64,000 nucleotides of DNA from Typhlomys cinereus (lineage: Eukaryota; Chordata; Mammalia; Rodentia; Platacanthomyidae). Below, piece after piece: positions 34,830 through 44,209 of this stretch. A model generated the notes under the pieces. The model made no database searches. It had not been told where the DNA came from and was given only the letters and a program-made list of their open reading frames with translations. The translations under genes were made by a program, and so were the position numbers. The DNA lies in NCBI GenBank assembly GCA_023101885.1, contig JALPQD010000089.1, positions 5,007,087-5,071,086 on the forward strand, read 5' to 3'. The first letter of the stretch is position 1. Every line of letters begins with the position of its first letter.

Positions 34830-35840
34830 TACCAAACCTATTTAGAGACACACTCAAAGATAAATCTCTGTAATACCTACAGTAATTGAAAAGATTATAA
34901 ACAGGAGAGAACGGGAAGGAGGGCCCCACCGGAAACAAGGAGAGAGGGGATCATGCTACAGCAGAGATAATAGGACACCATCAAGGACTGCAAGTAAATA
35001 ATGAGACATCTGGTTAAGCTCACAGACCACCTTCCTGGTCACTTGCAACCGATGGGGTATGATCTTACCAGAAAGGGAGGGCATACGGTCTGGCAGATAG
35101 AAGGTAACCATTTTGCAAGGGGAGACTGACCCACTCCTCACTGCAGTCTCCTACTCTTATGCCATCTACCTTTGAATCTATCCTTATAAGACTCTATTTT
35201 AACAGTTTTTTATCTCTGGCCAGGGGGTGACATCCAATACCCATCAGGATGGAACCAAAGGCATTGCAGGAGCAGCAAAACTGAAAAAAAAATCAACAAA
35301 CCATAATTCAGAGCATCAGAGACTCTATATCAACCACCTGGAATCAGGCCTGCCTAATCTCTTGCCATTCTGAAGCTCAGGGAAATTTGCGGAAGAGGAG
35401 GCGGTAAGATTGTAAGAGCACAAGATGGAAGGAGTAATGATATGCAAGATACTCCATACAAGTTAGGGCTGAAGCAATTATAATAGGACTCTGCATGATC
35501 TGCGCAATGTCCAGCATATCATTGACCCCTCAAAGTCTAGTGTGGACTAAAGGTACTAGGATCTTTAGAAGCAAGGGATTAACAGTCACAATAGTGTTCC
35601 TATAATTAAGGAGAATGCAAGAAAGAGTTCTAGGAAATGGCACTGAGTCCTTATACCTCATCAGAGAGGAGGACCTAGAGGAAAGTTTGACATACACATT
35701 AAAGGATGCTTCAGAAGGAGGGGGGGGGGGGAAGGAAAAGACAAAGGGGGAGGGAGCAGGGAGGTCCAGAGATGGGTGGAGGGAGGGAGGGGACAGGGGT
35801 ACCTATTACATTTGTATGAGCGGAAAAATAAATAAAAAAA
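34830..35840 (+). other. L1 3'UTR with poly-G / purine block
   Basis: About 1.0 kb after the ORF2 stop, counterpart of 18873-19956. It has a run of 11-12 G near 35720-35731 and a purine-rich zone to 35800 before the A-rich end. Confidence 0.85.
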
Positions 35841-35854
35841 AGAGAGTACTGTTT
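35841..35854. repeat. target-site duplication, L1 3' side
   Basis: agagagtactgttt, 13 of 14 identical to 32806-32819. Confidence 0.85.
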
Positions 35855-36669
35855 GTGCCCCGCACTGTCCCATACCATGACTGTCCAGCACCGTCCCATA
35901 TAGTGGTTATGTCACTGCGAATAAAGTCTCTCTTTCCAACTCCATTCCTGACACATGGCTGCATGATTTTACCCAGTGAAAGACAATCTGTCCAAATAAA
36001 GAGTTCTGAATCTCTCCCACAGGAACTCACTTTAGTTTACAGAGTGTAAGAAAGCTCCGTCCCAGAGATTTTGCTGGTAAACTTATTGGAAGTTGCACTA
36101 AATCTATGAAAGAGTCAACATAAACAATATGACAGCAAGTTTACTAAAGAACCAAGGAAAGAAAGAACAAAATACAGCTCCCACAGAGCTAGATCAGAAC
36201 TCAGACACTGGCCTTACAACTGTTCCTTCAAAAGGTGAAATTTATTTGTGAAGTTGTGAAGTCGTCTATTCCTCAGGACAGGATGGAAACCACTATGGTC
36301 CTGAGTCAGCGATCAGTGGAGTGTAACGGATGGGGATGGTAGTAAGAAAGAAGACATCTTAAGTCAAAGAATATGGAAGGATAGAGTCCACAGAACTCTC
36401 TTAATGCCAGGGTGACTCCATTCCTGCTCAAAAATAGCTCTGAGTAGCAACATCTGAGATGTCTCAACAGATGCCATGCTACTTAACTTCATCAGAATTG
36501 CCCCATCGAGTCAAAAACCAAATAGTCAATCAAGCAAAAATAGAAAAAGCTTTAAAACCAGAAATACTACGATATATTCATGGATACATGTGGAGACATA
36601 CAAAGAGCCCACAGAGAGTAACCCAATCCCAGAAAAAATGCAAACCCAAGCAGTGTATGTTGGAGACAT
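35855..36669. other. unassigned; possible old LTR end near 35855-36030
   Basis: Two AATAAA signals (near 35920 and 35996) follow compact, less AT-rich sequence, which recalls an LTR or a processed transcript end split by the L1 insertion. I could not identify it. The remainder is unrecognised. Confidence 0.35.
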
Positions 36670-36870
36670 CAAGTGTCAGATTCATGGGAAAGGTTTTGAA
36701 GCGCTCATTAAAAATATGTTCAGAGAACTGAAGGAAAATATGCTTAGAGTCTAGGGTATGAAAAAATGCTTCACTGAATAGAGCAAGGATGGATATCAAA
36801 GGATAGACAATATAACCAAGATGGAAGTGGCATCTCTAGAGTTTAAAATTATAACAGGAAAAGGGAAAAT
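36670..36870 (+). mobile_element. ancient L1M ORF1-region fragment (weak)
   Basis: atgttcagagaactgaagga and aaatatgcttagagtctag follow a block upstream in old mammalian L1 ORF1 (ttcagagaactaaaggaaat, catgcttagag). It lies about 0.7 kb before an L1M ORF2 fragment on the same strand, as expected for one eroded element. Confidence 0.45.
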
Positions 36871-37250
36871 TATCTCGAGCAGAGCTGACTGAGGGGAACA
36901 GGAAGGGAAATGTCTCCAGGAATATCAACATATGCCTGGTGTACATGTTAGGGCAGGAGGGGGAACCAAAAATGATCTGGAAAACAATGATTAAAAATGT
37001 TTCAAAACAAATGAAATTATTAATATTCAAATCAAAAGACAGGGTAAAGACCCTGTAGGATAAGGAAAGAGAAACACACCACAGTAAGTCACATGAAATG
37101 CCGAGATCCATGCACAGCAGAAATAACAGCAGCCTACACTCCTGGACCTAGAAGGAGGAGTCTGGGAAATCAGAGCCAAGGTAAAAGGAAGTAGAGCGAT
37201 CCAGAATGGTTCCCAAAGTCACACTTGTGCTTCCACAGACACACACAATA
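36871..37250. other. unassigned, probably eroded L1M
   Basis: A-rich on the plus strand, lying between two L1M fragments of one orientation. No specific match. Confidence 0.4.
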
Positions 37251-37327
<77 letters not shown>

Positions 37328-37337
37328 ACAGAGAGAG

Positions 37338-37408
<71 letters not shown>
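37251..37408. repeat. compound microsatellite (CT)n(CA)n(GA)n
   Basis: (CT)n at 37251-37290 with one TTT interruption, (CA)n at 37291-37324, then mixed CA/GA and (GA)n to 37408. The CT and GA arms are complementary and could fold on each other. All long frames here, in both strands, are repeat artefacts. Confidence 0.97.
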
Positions 37409-37412
<4 letters not shown>

Positions 37413-37555
37413 TGCTGAAATTCAAAGACAGAATCTTCCTGAAGAAGCAAGAGAGGAATGATTCATGCTCTCTGCAGTGTGCCAGGAGAGCAGGCAGGTT
37501 CTATTCTGTGGAATGTAGTAAGAAGTTCCTCTGTTCTTCCAAGAATTGCACATTT

Positions 37556-38140
37556 TAACCAGAGGTTCTAGTGAGAAAATCTCAGTAAGAAAAAAACACC
37601 AAAAATCTAAAAGAATTCAAATTGAAAACAAGGAGTATTTCTAGTGGAGGAAATAATCTTTGTTAATGAGAATCCAAATTGATCCACAAATGATTAGATA
37701 TAATAAAGAACAATAGCAAGATTCTGGAATATAATTTCACCATACACAGATCAATCACATCTACACATTAGCAATAGACAGTTGGTAAATAAATTTAAAA
37801 TAATTCTGTTCGTAGCAGCAATCATCTTTAGGTATAAACTTAATGAACTCATGAAAAAAACAGTAAAGAAAGTAAAACAGGAAAGAAAAAAACAGTAAAG
37901 AAAGTAAAAATGAGATCAAGAAGACTGAAATAAATGGAAAGACATCAAATGTCCATGGATGAGGTTTAATCTTATTTAACTGAGGAATCAATTAAACAGT
38001 CCTTATTATTAGAATCAATACTGACTGCTTTGATTTCATATATTCCCTTGCTTTTTTGGAATAAATTCACAAAGTGATCCTAAAAACTACATAAAATTAG
38101 ATAGTGTCTGGAGTAGCCAAAAAAATCTGTCTTAGTTATA
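37556..38140 (+). mobile_element. ancient L1M ORF2 fragment
   Basis: Collinear words match old mammalian L1 ORF2 from the palm to the thumb region: ccagaggttctag, aaaagaattcaaattg, cacatctacacattagcaat, ggtataaacttaatg, aaataaatggaaagacatc, and aagtgatcctaaaaactaca followed by gtagccaaaaaaatc. All reading frames are destroyed. Far older than the two rodent-type L1s. A 32-base step duplication lies within it at 37854-37909. Confidence 0.7.
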
Positions 38141-38607
38141 TGATCATCATGACCAGTTGGCTCCATTTTTTGTTCCTCCCCCTAATTTCTGCTTCTTTTG
38201 AAGTAAAATTACTATTCCACACTGCAGAGTCTCCTTGAAATATTTTTTAAAATCTTATTTAAATAATTTACACCTCCCTCCCTTCTGTTGATGTTCCCCA
38301 GGGAAATGTAAGATTCTGTATATGAACAAATAATTATTTCATTATGCAAAAGGAAATGAAATTGCTGCAATTGGCAATAGAATCTAAAACAGCATATCTT
38401 AGCTTATTTGTTCCCAAAGGTTAGTTTGGGGATTTTACTTTCTCAGGTGAGATAGTGAACAATTTCTTTGTGTATATGAGAACAATTGCACACTTCTCAT
38501 TAACAATGACTTCATTTCTTCTAAATGATCTCCAATGAATTGTAAGCATCTTGAAATTGTTATGTCCGTACTGGGAGTACTTTTAGGAAAGCATCTATGG
38601 AAAGTCA
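38141..38607. other. unassigned
   Basis: Nothing recognised. Confidence 0.4.
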
Positions 38608-38695
38608 AGAAAGAGGGACTAAGGATGTAGATTATATAGCAGAGAGAATCCCTTGCTTTTCAAAATTTCTGGGTTCAAGTTCCCCTAGGTAAGGG
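38608..38695 (+). mobile_element. ID-like SINE, old copy (tentative)
   Basis: gggactaaggatgtagatta, tatagcagagagaatccctt and a B-box-like gggttcaagttcccc keep the ID-element order (ggggatttagctcag ... gcgcttgcc ... gggttcgatcccc). Diverged and without a clear A tail. Confidence 0.45.
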
Positions 38696-38950
38696 GAGCT
38701 ATTACAAATAGCTAGTGACATAGCCCAATATGTGAATTTATTATATGGCTGTTGACATGGAAAATTTTACTATAACTTTAAGCTCCCTTTTCATGTAACA
38801 ATTTACCCTAAATGAATGCTTGACTAAAATCATTATTTCTAATTAAATATCATTATTGGAAATAAAAATATTTTTCTGAAAGCCAATACTCACACATGTT
38901 CTGTCTTAAATATGTTCATTTAAATTTATCTTTCATTGCATAAGAACAGT

Positions 38951-39616
38951 TGTGAAGGTCTGTGGTGATGGCTTAGTGATTAAAGCCTCTGTCTCATGAG
39001 CAAAAAGACCTGAGTCTTTTTATATGACTTAGATGAGATCTACATCCCATATGTCATGGTTTGAAATGTGTCCCCCACAGTCTCATGTGTTTGGCAAGGT
39101 CATGGCACCTTGAGAGGTAGAGCCTGCTGGAGGAAGGCAGTCACAAGGGATGGGCCTTGAGATGGATTAGCCCCACCCTACCTCTAGGAAAAGTCTCTGC
39201 CTTTCAGCAAGCAGTCTGGAAGCTCTCAGCCTCCAAGATGTCTGCAAAGACTTAGCCTCCTCCAGCTTTGGCCACTGATGCCGCCTCCACTTTGAAAGAC
39301 TGTATCTCTCCTCTGGAACTGTAAGCTGAATAAATCTCCCTTTCTCCCTTAAGTTGTTTTACTTTGGGTGCTCGCTCACTACACCATATAAAAATACAAG
39401 ACACATATGGTTGGCCCTGCAATTCTGGTCCTTGAAGGCAGAGTCTAGAGAACCCCAGAGCAAAACATTAAAGAGATAGAACAATCTAGGATGGTTCCTA
39501 ATTAAATCCTTGGCCCTCCACAGACAAACCTACTCAAAAGCTTTCCTATATACATACCTGCACACACATGTGCACCTACCCACATGCAAATAAGCACATA
39601 AATTAAAAATAAAGAG
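38951..39616 (+). mobile_element. old tRNA-derived SINE split by an LTR
   Basis: An older member of the same family as the SINE at 41101-41371. Its head (gatggcttagtgattaaagc, 38967 onward) and part of the body lie at 38951-39051. The rest resumes at 39384 and continues through atggttggccctgcaattct, ggatggttcctaattaaatc, and a CA-rich stretch to taaaaataaag. The break is exactly filled by the ORR1-like LTR 39052-39383, so the SINE predates the LTR. Confidence 0.75.
39052..39383 (+). mobile_element. MaLR (ORR1-like) solo LTR
   Basis: 332 bases, starting TGTCATGGTTTGAAATGTG and ending CTACA, with a perfect 5-bp target duplication CCATA on both sides (39047-39051 and 39384-39388). Internal landmarks gaggtagagcctgctggagg, tggaactgtaagctgaataa (poly-A signal) and ttaagttgttttactttggg match MaLR/ORR1-type LTRs. 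No internal retroviral sequence remains, so it is a recombined solo LTR. MaLR elements are non-autonomous ERVL relatives. Confidence 0.88.
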
Positions 39617-39851
39617 TTGAGGTGATGTACAATAGATTAAAAATGGCAGACCAAAGACGCTGAACTTTGGTAGTATTAGCCTAATGACTTTCTCAATGGC
39701 TTCTAGAATAATTAAATATTGCCTCTTTCTGCTTTTATTGGCCAAATACACAATTGTGACAGTGTTTTTGCTAACAATATTCACTATATAGCTTAATATG
39801 TTTTAATCAAACAATTTTTTCTTCAGGGATAAAATGGAAATTTAAGAGAAA
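39617..39851. other. unassigned
   Basis: Short AT-rich spacer between the split SINE and the next LTR. Confidence 0.4.
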
Positions 39852-39856
39852 GGTAA

Positions 39857-40214
39857 TGTCATGGTTTGAAATGTGTCCCCCACAGTCTCATGTATTTGGC
39901 AAGGTCATGCACCTTGAGAGGTGGAGTCTTGCTGGAGGAAGGCAGTCACAAGGGGTTGTACCTTGAGGTGGATTAGGTGGATAACCCTACCTGCCGGAGA
40001 AGTCTGCCTTTGCAGCAAGCAATCGGCAGCTCTCAGCTTCCAAAATGTCTGCGGTAACATAGCCTCCTCCAGCTTTGGCCATCCAGCCATGCCGCCTCAG
40101 CTATGAAAGACTATCTCTCCTCTGGAACCGTAAGCTGAATAAATCTCCCTTTCTCCATTAAGTTGCTTGACTTTGGGTGTTTTCTCACAGCAATAGTTAA
40201 GAGTAACTGCTACA
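39857..40214 (+). mobile_element. MaLR (ORR1-like) solo LTR, second copy
   Basis: It starts TGTCATGGTTTGAAATGTG like the copy at 39052 and ends tttctcacagcaatagttaa then gagtaactgctaca. It keeps an end segment of about 20 bases that the first copy has lost. Landmarks match the first copy closely (gaggtggagtcttgctggag, tggaaccgtaagctgaataa). The flanks are ggtaa and gagaa, which do not match, so the target duplication is not intact or the boundary is a few bases off; gagaa does occur at 39846-39850. Confidence 0.85.
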
Positions 40215-40253
40215 GAGAAGTCAATATAAAATCTCACTTAAGCTTGACACTTG

Positions 40254-40340
40254 TCATTTTTCACATATAAAATAATACATGTTGACCATAGAAATTTGCC
40301 ATTTTCACATATAAAATAATGTATGTTACCATAAAACTTA
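40254..40340. repeat. 44-bp tandem duplication
   Basis: tcacatataaaataat recurs at a step of 44 bases (40261 and 40305), with flanking words atgttgaccata and atgttaccata. The two units differ by a few changes. Confidence 0.75.
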
Positions 40341-41084
40341 AGAATGTGTAAGAGTAAATGGTTTCTTGTATGACTGATTCAGTACAAAAAATTTATTTTT
40401 TTTCTGATTTGTATGTACCCATGTTATGTTACTAAATAAGTGCTTATTATCTTAATAGAAGCTTTAGGCATATTCAAGGTATATTTCTCTAATTATTCAT
40501 TGTTCTAAACATTATACTTGGAAATCTAACTGTATAATAAACTGTAACATTATTTATGACAATATTTAGCAAATTTATATTGAGGCCTTTTTAGAAAAAA
40601 ATGAATCTATTTTTCTTTTGCCTTGATATTGTTGGTAATACTTAACAAGGATTATCTTCTTTCTTTAGTTATTTTTCATTTCAATTATAGTGTCATTAAT
40701 TTGATTTCCATTCTACATAATTCTAAATTTGTAGCATCACCAAAAAAACCTTTTCTGAAACACTTAAATCTTGCAAGTCAATAATTATATGGAATACTAA
40801 ATTCTTTTAAGTAGGTTTAAGTGGGCCAGTATTACATATAAACTGAGTAATATTTCCACTAATAAAAAACAAAACTAAAGTAATGACTGAATCAAATGTG
40901 CTAATCTAATGATTAAAAAGCTGATCATGTCTCTAATAAGCCAAATTTTATTAAATTTTCTTCTTGAAGAAATAGCAATGGTTGCTCCTTAATAAAAGGA
41001 ATTATGCTATGCTACTCTATACAAATGACAACCTTAAATTAAAGCCTCTTTTAGGGACTTCATGATGAAGGTTGTTTTATGGTG
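40341..41084. other. unassigned AT-rich DNA
   Basis: No feature recognised. Confidence 0.5.
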
Positions 41085-41100
41085 AAAGTTAAAGTTCAAG
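41085..41100. repeat. target-site duplication (left) of a young SINE
   Basis: AAAGTTAAAGTTCAAG, identical to 41372-41387 (16 of 16). Confidence 0.95.
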
Positions 41101-41371
41101 GGGCTGGAGAGGTGGCTCAGGGGTTAAGCCTGTGCCTTGCAGGCGGAAGGTCCTGAGCTCGGATCCTAGACCCCACGTATAGACGCCGGGCGGAAGTGGG
41201 GGCAGCCTGCGTTTCTGGCCCAGGTAGGGTGGAGCCTGTGAATCCCGGGGCAGAGTAAACAAGGAGGAGGTGGAGGCGTCCATGGTGGTTCCTGAATTCG
41301 TCCGTGGTTCTACACACGCACACGCACACACACACACACACACACACATACACAATTGAATAAATAAATAA
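41101..41371 (+). mobile_element. young tRNA-derived SINE, reference copy in this window
   Basis: A 271-bp element. The tRNA-like head (about 75 bases) has an A-box-like ggtggctcaggggtt (41111-41125) and a B-box-like agctcggatcc (41156-41166), the internal RNA polymerase III promoter. The body of about 150 bases is GC-rich (gacgccgggcggaagtgggg, gaatcccggggcagagtaaa). A CA-rich stretch (41312-41348) and an aataaataaataaaa tail follow. A perfect 16-bp target duplication flanks it. L1 machinery probably mobilised it, as for other A-tailed SINEs. The Val/Cys-rich frames on the minus strand are repeat artefacts. Confidence 0.95.
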
Positions 41372-41387
41372 AAAGTTAAAGTTCAAG

Positions 41388-43496
41388 AGCCAAGTTTTTG
41401 CCAGGTAACTTTCAACATGCTAAGTCCAGCAGTATTGTGTTTCATTTTTGCATGCCTTTGACTGGTCTACTAAATGATCTTCCCCTGCCTTTCAGAATGT
41501 GAGAATCAGGACTGCTTAGAGTCTAAGTGAGGACATTATTATTCTATGCAGATACATACATACATGCTTAGATTTGTTATCGTGTACAGAAAAATAAGTA
41601 CTTTTTAGTATTTGCTTTGAATTCAGAAAGCTATCCTAGTAAAAAGACATTTCTACTTATGAATAGAATTTTAATATTACTATAAATATAGCATTTAATA
41701 TAATATTCCATCTATACTGCTATAATATCATAGGCAGGATATGATATTGAAAATATAATATATTAGCAGAATATAGTATTAAATTTTCCATATCCTAGTT
41801 TTGAGACTCAGCATGTATAAAATCTTCATAAGTTCTAGTGTTGTTATTCATGTTGATCTAATACAATAGCAGGCACATTGATGAATACTGCTAAAATTTA
41901 TTCACATGAGCAGATAAGTAAAAAAAAAAGAATCATATTATCATAGTATACTTATATCTAATATATTAAGATATGTTCTTCATTGACTACATAGGATTTT
42001 AAAAATGTACCTGACTTATGTTTTAGCTTGGTTTATACCATTTGTTTAATTCATAAACATAAAAAGTTGGGACATATTTTTCAAGAATAATGGTGAATGA
42101 GCCCCCTTAGGCACTTAGATCCCTGTCTCTGGTCATTAACCCCGAAGAAGTTCTCTGTATCTTGATCATTATCGTATGAAGAGGATCCCATGTTATAGAA
42201 GGATGCATAAAAAGTGAAAGATCACCAGTTCCACATCTGAAAAGCAAAGCTCCACAAGACTCCACGCTAATCAACTCTTGAGAGCAGCAGCTGAGTGGAA
42301 TGAGGAGTCCAGGAGCAGTGGGAGCAGCTGATTGATTCCTTGAATCGACTCTGTTTTGATAACCCCTTGATACCTGTTTGACTCATGCTCCTGACATGAG
42401 GAAGCTCCCCCATCGTGTGAACTAATTGAAATCTCACGAGGTGTAGCCACTTGAAGAGCATTACTCTTGCCTGATTGCAAGCAACTCTATTTCCACCATC
42501 AAGATCACCTTTCACTTAACAGTTGTGTGAGTCGTGACAGGAAAACGATTAATTTCTGGTTGATTACCCTTTGCTGCTATAACATGCAATGTACTTCATA
42601 GTGAGTGGGCTCTTTGCATGTTCACTGATCTGCCACATTGATAATTGTTTTGAGAGTCCTCTGAAGAATGCTAATTCACATTTAAGACAACGTGTCCTTA
42701 TGAAATACAAGCAAATGACTTAAGTATTATTAAAAGCTGTATTTTGTGAGATCATGTATATTCACGTGTTAACAGGATTAATTCAAACAATTTCCTTCAA
42801 AACCTTCTCAATATAGTGTTTTGTACAGCAGCATAAGAATATTCCTAGGGATATAGGCATTTAATGAGAGAATCTGGAAATAATCACTCTATGTAAGCAA
42901 AAGGACATTGAATAACATTTTCTTCAGAATCTCTAAGAACACCTGTGACTAAAAGTCATGATATAAAGCTGGTGCAATGTCTAGAATGCATCTCAGTATT
43001 GAAAGAGTTAAAAGATTTAATAGTATAAAATATTATCAAATTTGACTGTTTGAAATAATTTACAAGATTATGCCAAATATGCAGACATACAGCTTTGATC
43101 TAAAGGGAACTAGTATGTATAATAATGGAAAGGTAAAATGAGTAGAGATACTTGGGTTTTAAAGTCCCTAGGGTTCTGATTCATATAGGTAGACTCTTTT
43201 CCTCCAGATTAAATTATCAAGAACCCAAGGATAATGGTATGATTTTATCTTCAGGAAAACTCCAGGTACAAAGCTGCAGTTAGTTCCATCCGAAGAAGAC
43301 ATCACTAAACAAGCTGACCCTAGAGGTCACCATTGTTATTTCAGATTTTATCAAAGACATGATCAACCTGGCAGTACTCTTTGGGGGCAGTAGTCATACC
43401 TAAATGCTCCCAGTGATAAGCCTAGAACTTCCTGAGTCCAGCTGTAAGACATCTGGACTCCATAGAGAAGGGTGATAAGCGGAAGTTAAACTAGCT
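41388..43496. other. unassigned AT-rich DNA
   Basis: No gene or clear repeat. 42250-42530 is less AT-rich and not recognised; the overlapping minus-strand frames there (42267-42515) lack any domain. Confidence 0.5.
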
Positions 43497-43580
43497 TCCT
43501 AATAGTGCTGTTACAAGTTGCCACAGAGTTGCTTAAACCAGTACAAATTTATTATCTTGTGAATCTTGAGAGGAGAAATT
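43497..43580 (-). mobile_element. MLT1-like LTR fragment (tentative)
   Basis: gtgctgttacaagttgccac and accagtacaaatttattatc recall the reverse complement of an MLT1-type MaLR LTR end (gctgctgtaacaaattaccac ... acacaaatttattatc). Only about 80 bases are recognisable. Confidence 0.5.
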
Positions 43581-43936
43581 TAAAGCAGTTTCTAAACATA
43601 GAGGAAATGTACCTGGGAAAGTGAAGTCATGCACATAAGGGAACTTTTCATATCATTTTGAGATCTTCAAGGTAAAATATTCAGTTATTGGAAATAATAT
43701 AGGATAGGAAATAGGGTTGTAAGTCAAAGACAGAAAGTCTTGTCTTTAAGTTAGTCTCCAGGACTGAAAAGCAAAGGAATATTGGGTATTACTATAAATA
43801 GGAATAATTTTTGTCAGTGGATCAATCATTTCAATAACTTATTAGGCTGTGCATAACATGGCTGTATTAGATCTGGTTAGGTACTTTTGAACCTCCTATA
43901 CATGTTTATTTGAGAACTCAACTGTTATTACATTTT
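43581..43936. other. unassigned
   Basis: Nothing recognised. Confidence 0.4.
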
Positions 43937-44194
43937 TTCTCTTTGTGTATATGTGTGTACACAAGATGGAACCTGAGTGTATCTGTCCATGAAGGCCCAA
44001 GACCTCAAGAAGCACTCTGGATTGGTCTTCTTCCTCACTGTTTTGCTCTGGGCTTTCTCAGGCTCTGCCTTCCAGACCCAGAATTGTAAGCCACCACCAT
44101 TTGTGCCCTTCTTTTTTATGTGAATGTGGGGATCTGAACTCAGGACCTTTTACTTGCAAGGCAAAGGTTTTACCCCTTGAGTATCTCCCCGGCC
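43937..44194 (-). mobile_element. tRNA-derived SINE, older copy
   Basis: Same family as 41101-41371, reverse strand. Landmarks on the plus strand: tttgctctgggctttctcag, atgtggggatctgaactcag, gaccttttacttgcaaggca, and the head end gagtatctccccggccc. Flanks 43922-43936 and 44195-44209 match in 12 of 15 bases, consistent with an aged target duplication. Confidence 0.8.
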
Positions 44195-44209
44195 CTATCA
44201 TTACATTCT

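Larger units (their letters stand above)
32820..35840 (+). mobile_element. 5'-truncated LINE-1, defective
   Basis: A 3.0-kb plus-strand L1 that begins inside the ORF2 reverse-transcriptase region (atccaagaccacatgat near 32829) and runs through the 3'UTR with a poly-G/purine block (35715-35800) to an aataaataaaaaaa end. Its sequence is close to the full-length copy at 18873-25777, so both belong to one lineage. A 14-bp target duplication with one mismatch flanks it. 5' truncation during target-primed reverse transcription is the usual fate of L1 copies. Confidence 0.93.

Noticed and set aside
37148..37461. Frames encoding Ser-Leu, Thr-His, Cys-Val and Arg-Glu repeats
   Set aside because: Translations of the CT/CA/GA microsatellite.
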